5,177 nt of DNA from Actinomycetota bacterium (lineage in GTDB: Bacteria > Actinomycetota > UBA4738), in the NCBI GenBank assembly GCA_013816105.1, contig JACDEY010000100.1:1-5177 (forward strand), read 5' to 3'. Within the stretch, counting starts at the first letter, position 1. Each line of letters starts with the position of its first letter. The notes beneath the pieces are model-generated. The model was not told the origin of the DNA. It did no database searches and saw only the letters and a list, made by a program, of their open reading frames with translations. Made by a program: the position numbers and the translations under genes. This document shows positions 5,015 to 5,177 of this stretch, piece by piece.

Positions 5015-5177
5015 TCAGCCCTCGGCCGGCCAGCGATCCTCCTCGCCCCGCGCGCGGCGCAGCCGCCGTCGCTCGAACCGGCGGCTCCTCGCTGCTGCTC
5101 CCGTCCCCGGCCCTGGCGCGAGGCGGGCGGCGAGCCACGTGGTGAAGGGCACGGCCGATAGCAGCCCGACGCTGCCC
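5015..5177 (-). CDS. C-terminal end of a probable membrane protein (YibE/F-like), 5' part outside window
   Basis: The minus-strand frame is open from the window edge to TGA at 5017-5015, giving 53 residues with a first full codon at 5176. It begins GSVGLLSAVPFTTWLAARL, which looks like a last transmembrane helix. A Gly/Ala linker and a strongly basic tail (RSRRFERRRLRRARGEED) follow, a typical cytoplasmic end under the positive-inside rule. The GSVGLLSAVPFTT pattern recalls the C-terminus of YibE/F-like membrane proteins (VGSIGL..VPxTTALAA), but this rests on memory of the family and a short fragment. Its stop lies 103 bp before the lipoprotein gene, which has its own promoter, so the two need not be one operon. 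Confidence 0.55.
   Translation of the reverse strand, partial: GSVGLLSAVPFTTWLAARLAPGPGTGAAARSRRFERRRLRRARGEEDRWPAEG

Noticed and set aside
4930..5145. 71-codon plus-strand frame starting in the operator (MVMRMTLSIIV...)
   Set aside because: Starts within AT-rich regulatory DNA, has no ribosome site, and overlaps a better-supported minus-strand coding end.

Overview
This is a GC-rich chromosomal window. Codon usage, protein style (Arg/Ala-rich tails, a zur gene inside a metal-transport operon) and a hairpin terminator with no T-tract suggest an actinomycete-type organism (Actinomycetota). That placement is an inference from style, not from a marker gene. Almost the whole window is devoted to high-affinity transition-metal uptake.

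Left half, plus strand (2-1963): the 3' end of an operon coding for an ABC ATPase (cut by the window edge), an ABC-3 family membrane permease, and a class I SAM-dependent methyltransferase. The genes overlap by 17 bp and 4 bp, so they are translationally coupled. The matching solute-binding protein and promoter are not in the window.

Middle (1963-2001): the two operons converge here. Only 15 bp separate the stop codons, and a strong GC hairpin overlaps the 3' end of the regulator gene and could terminate transcription in both directions.

Right half, minus strand (4911 down to 1979): a complete operon of lipoprotein zinc-binding protein (ZnuA-like), ABC ATPase (ZnuC-like), ABC-3 permease (ZnuB-like) and Fur-family repressor (Zur-like). 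The junctions are ATGA, TGATG and a 1-base gap. The binding protein has three His ligands (H72, H128, H192), which favours zinc over manganese. Upstream lies a well-formed sigma70-type promoter (TTGGCA, 16 bp, TATGAT) with a Fur-type 7-1-7 operator across the expected transcription start. The cluster therefore reads as a self-contained, autoregulated zinc-uptake unit: when zinc is plentiful, the last gene product shuts off the operon.

The znuA start is unusual. The only start codon that gives a proper lipoprotein signal peptide is CTG, with a good Shine-Dalgarno sequence. It overlaps the stop of a 7-codon leader ORF as CTGA. Right edge: the last 53 codons of another minus-strand gene, probably a membrane protein resembling the C-terminus of YibE/F-like proteins. 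No gene-free stretch exceeds about 105 bp. I see no RNA genes, mobile elements or CRISPR.

Nothing here is a clearly new system. The points most worth a second look are the two different metal importers facing each other around one zur gene, the methyltransferase tied to the left importer, and the CTG/leader-ORF arrangement under the operator.
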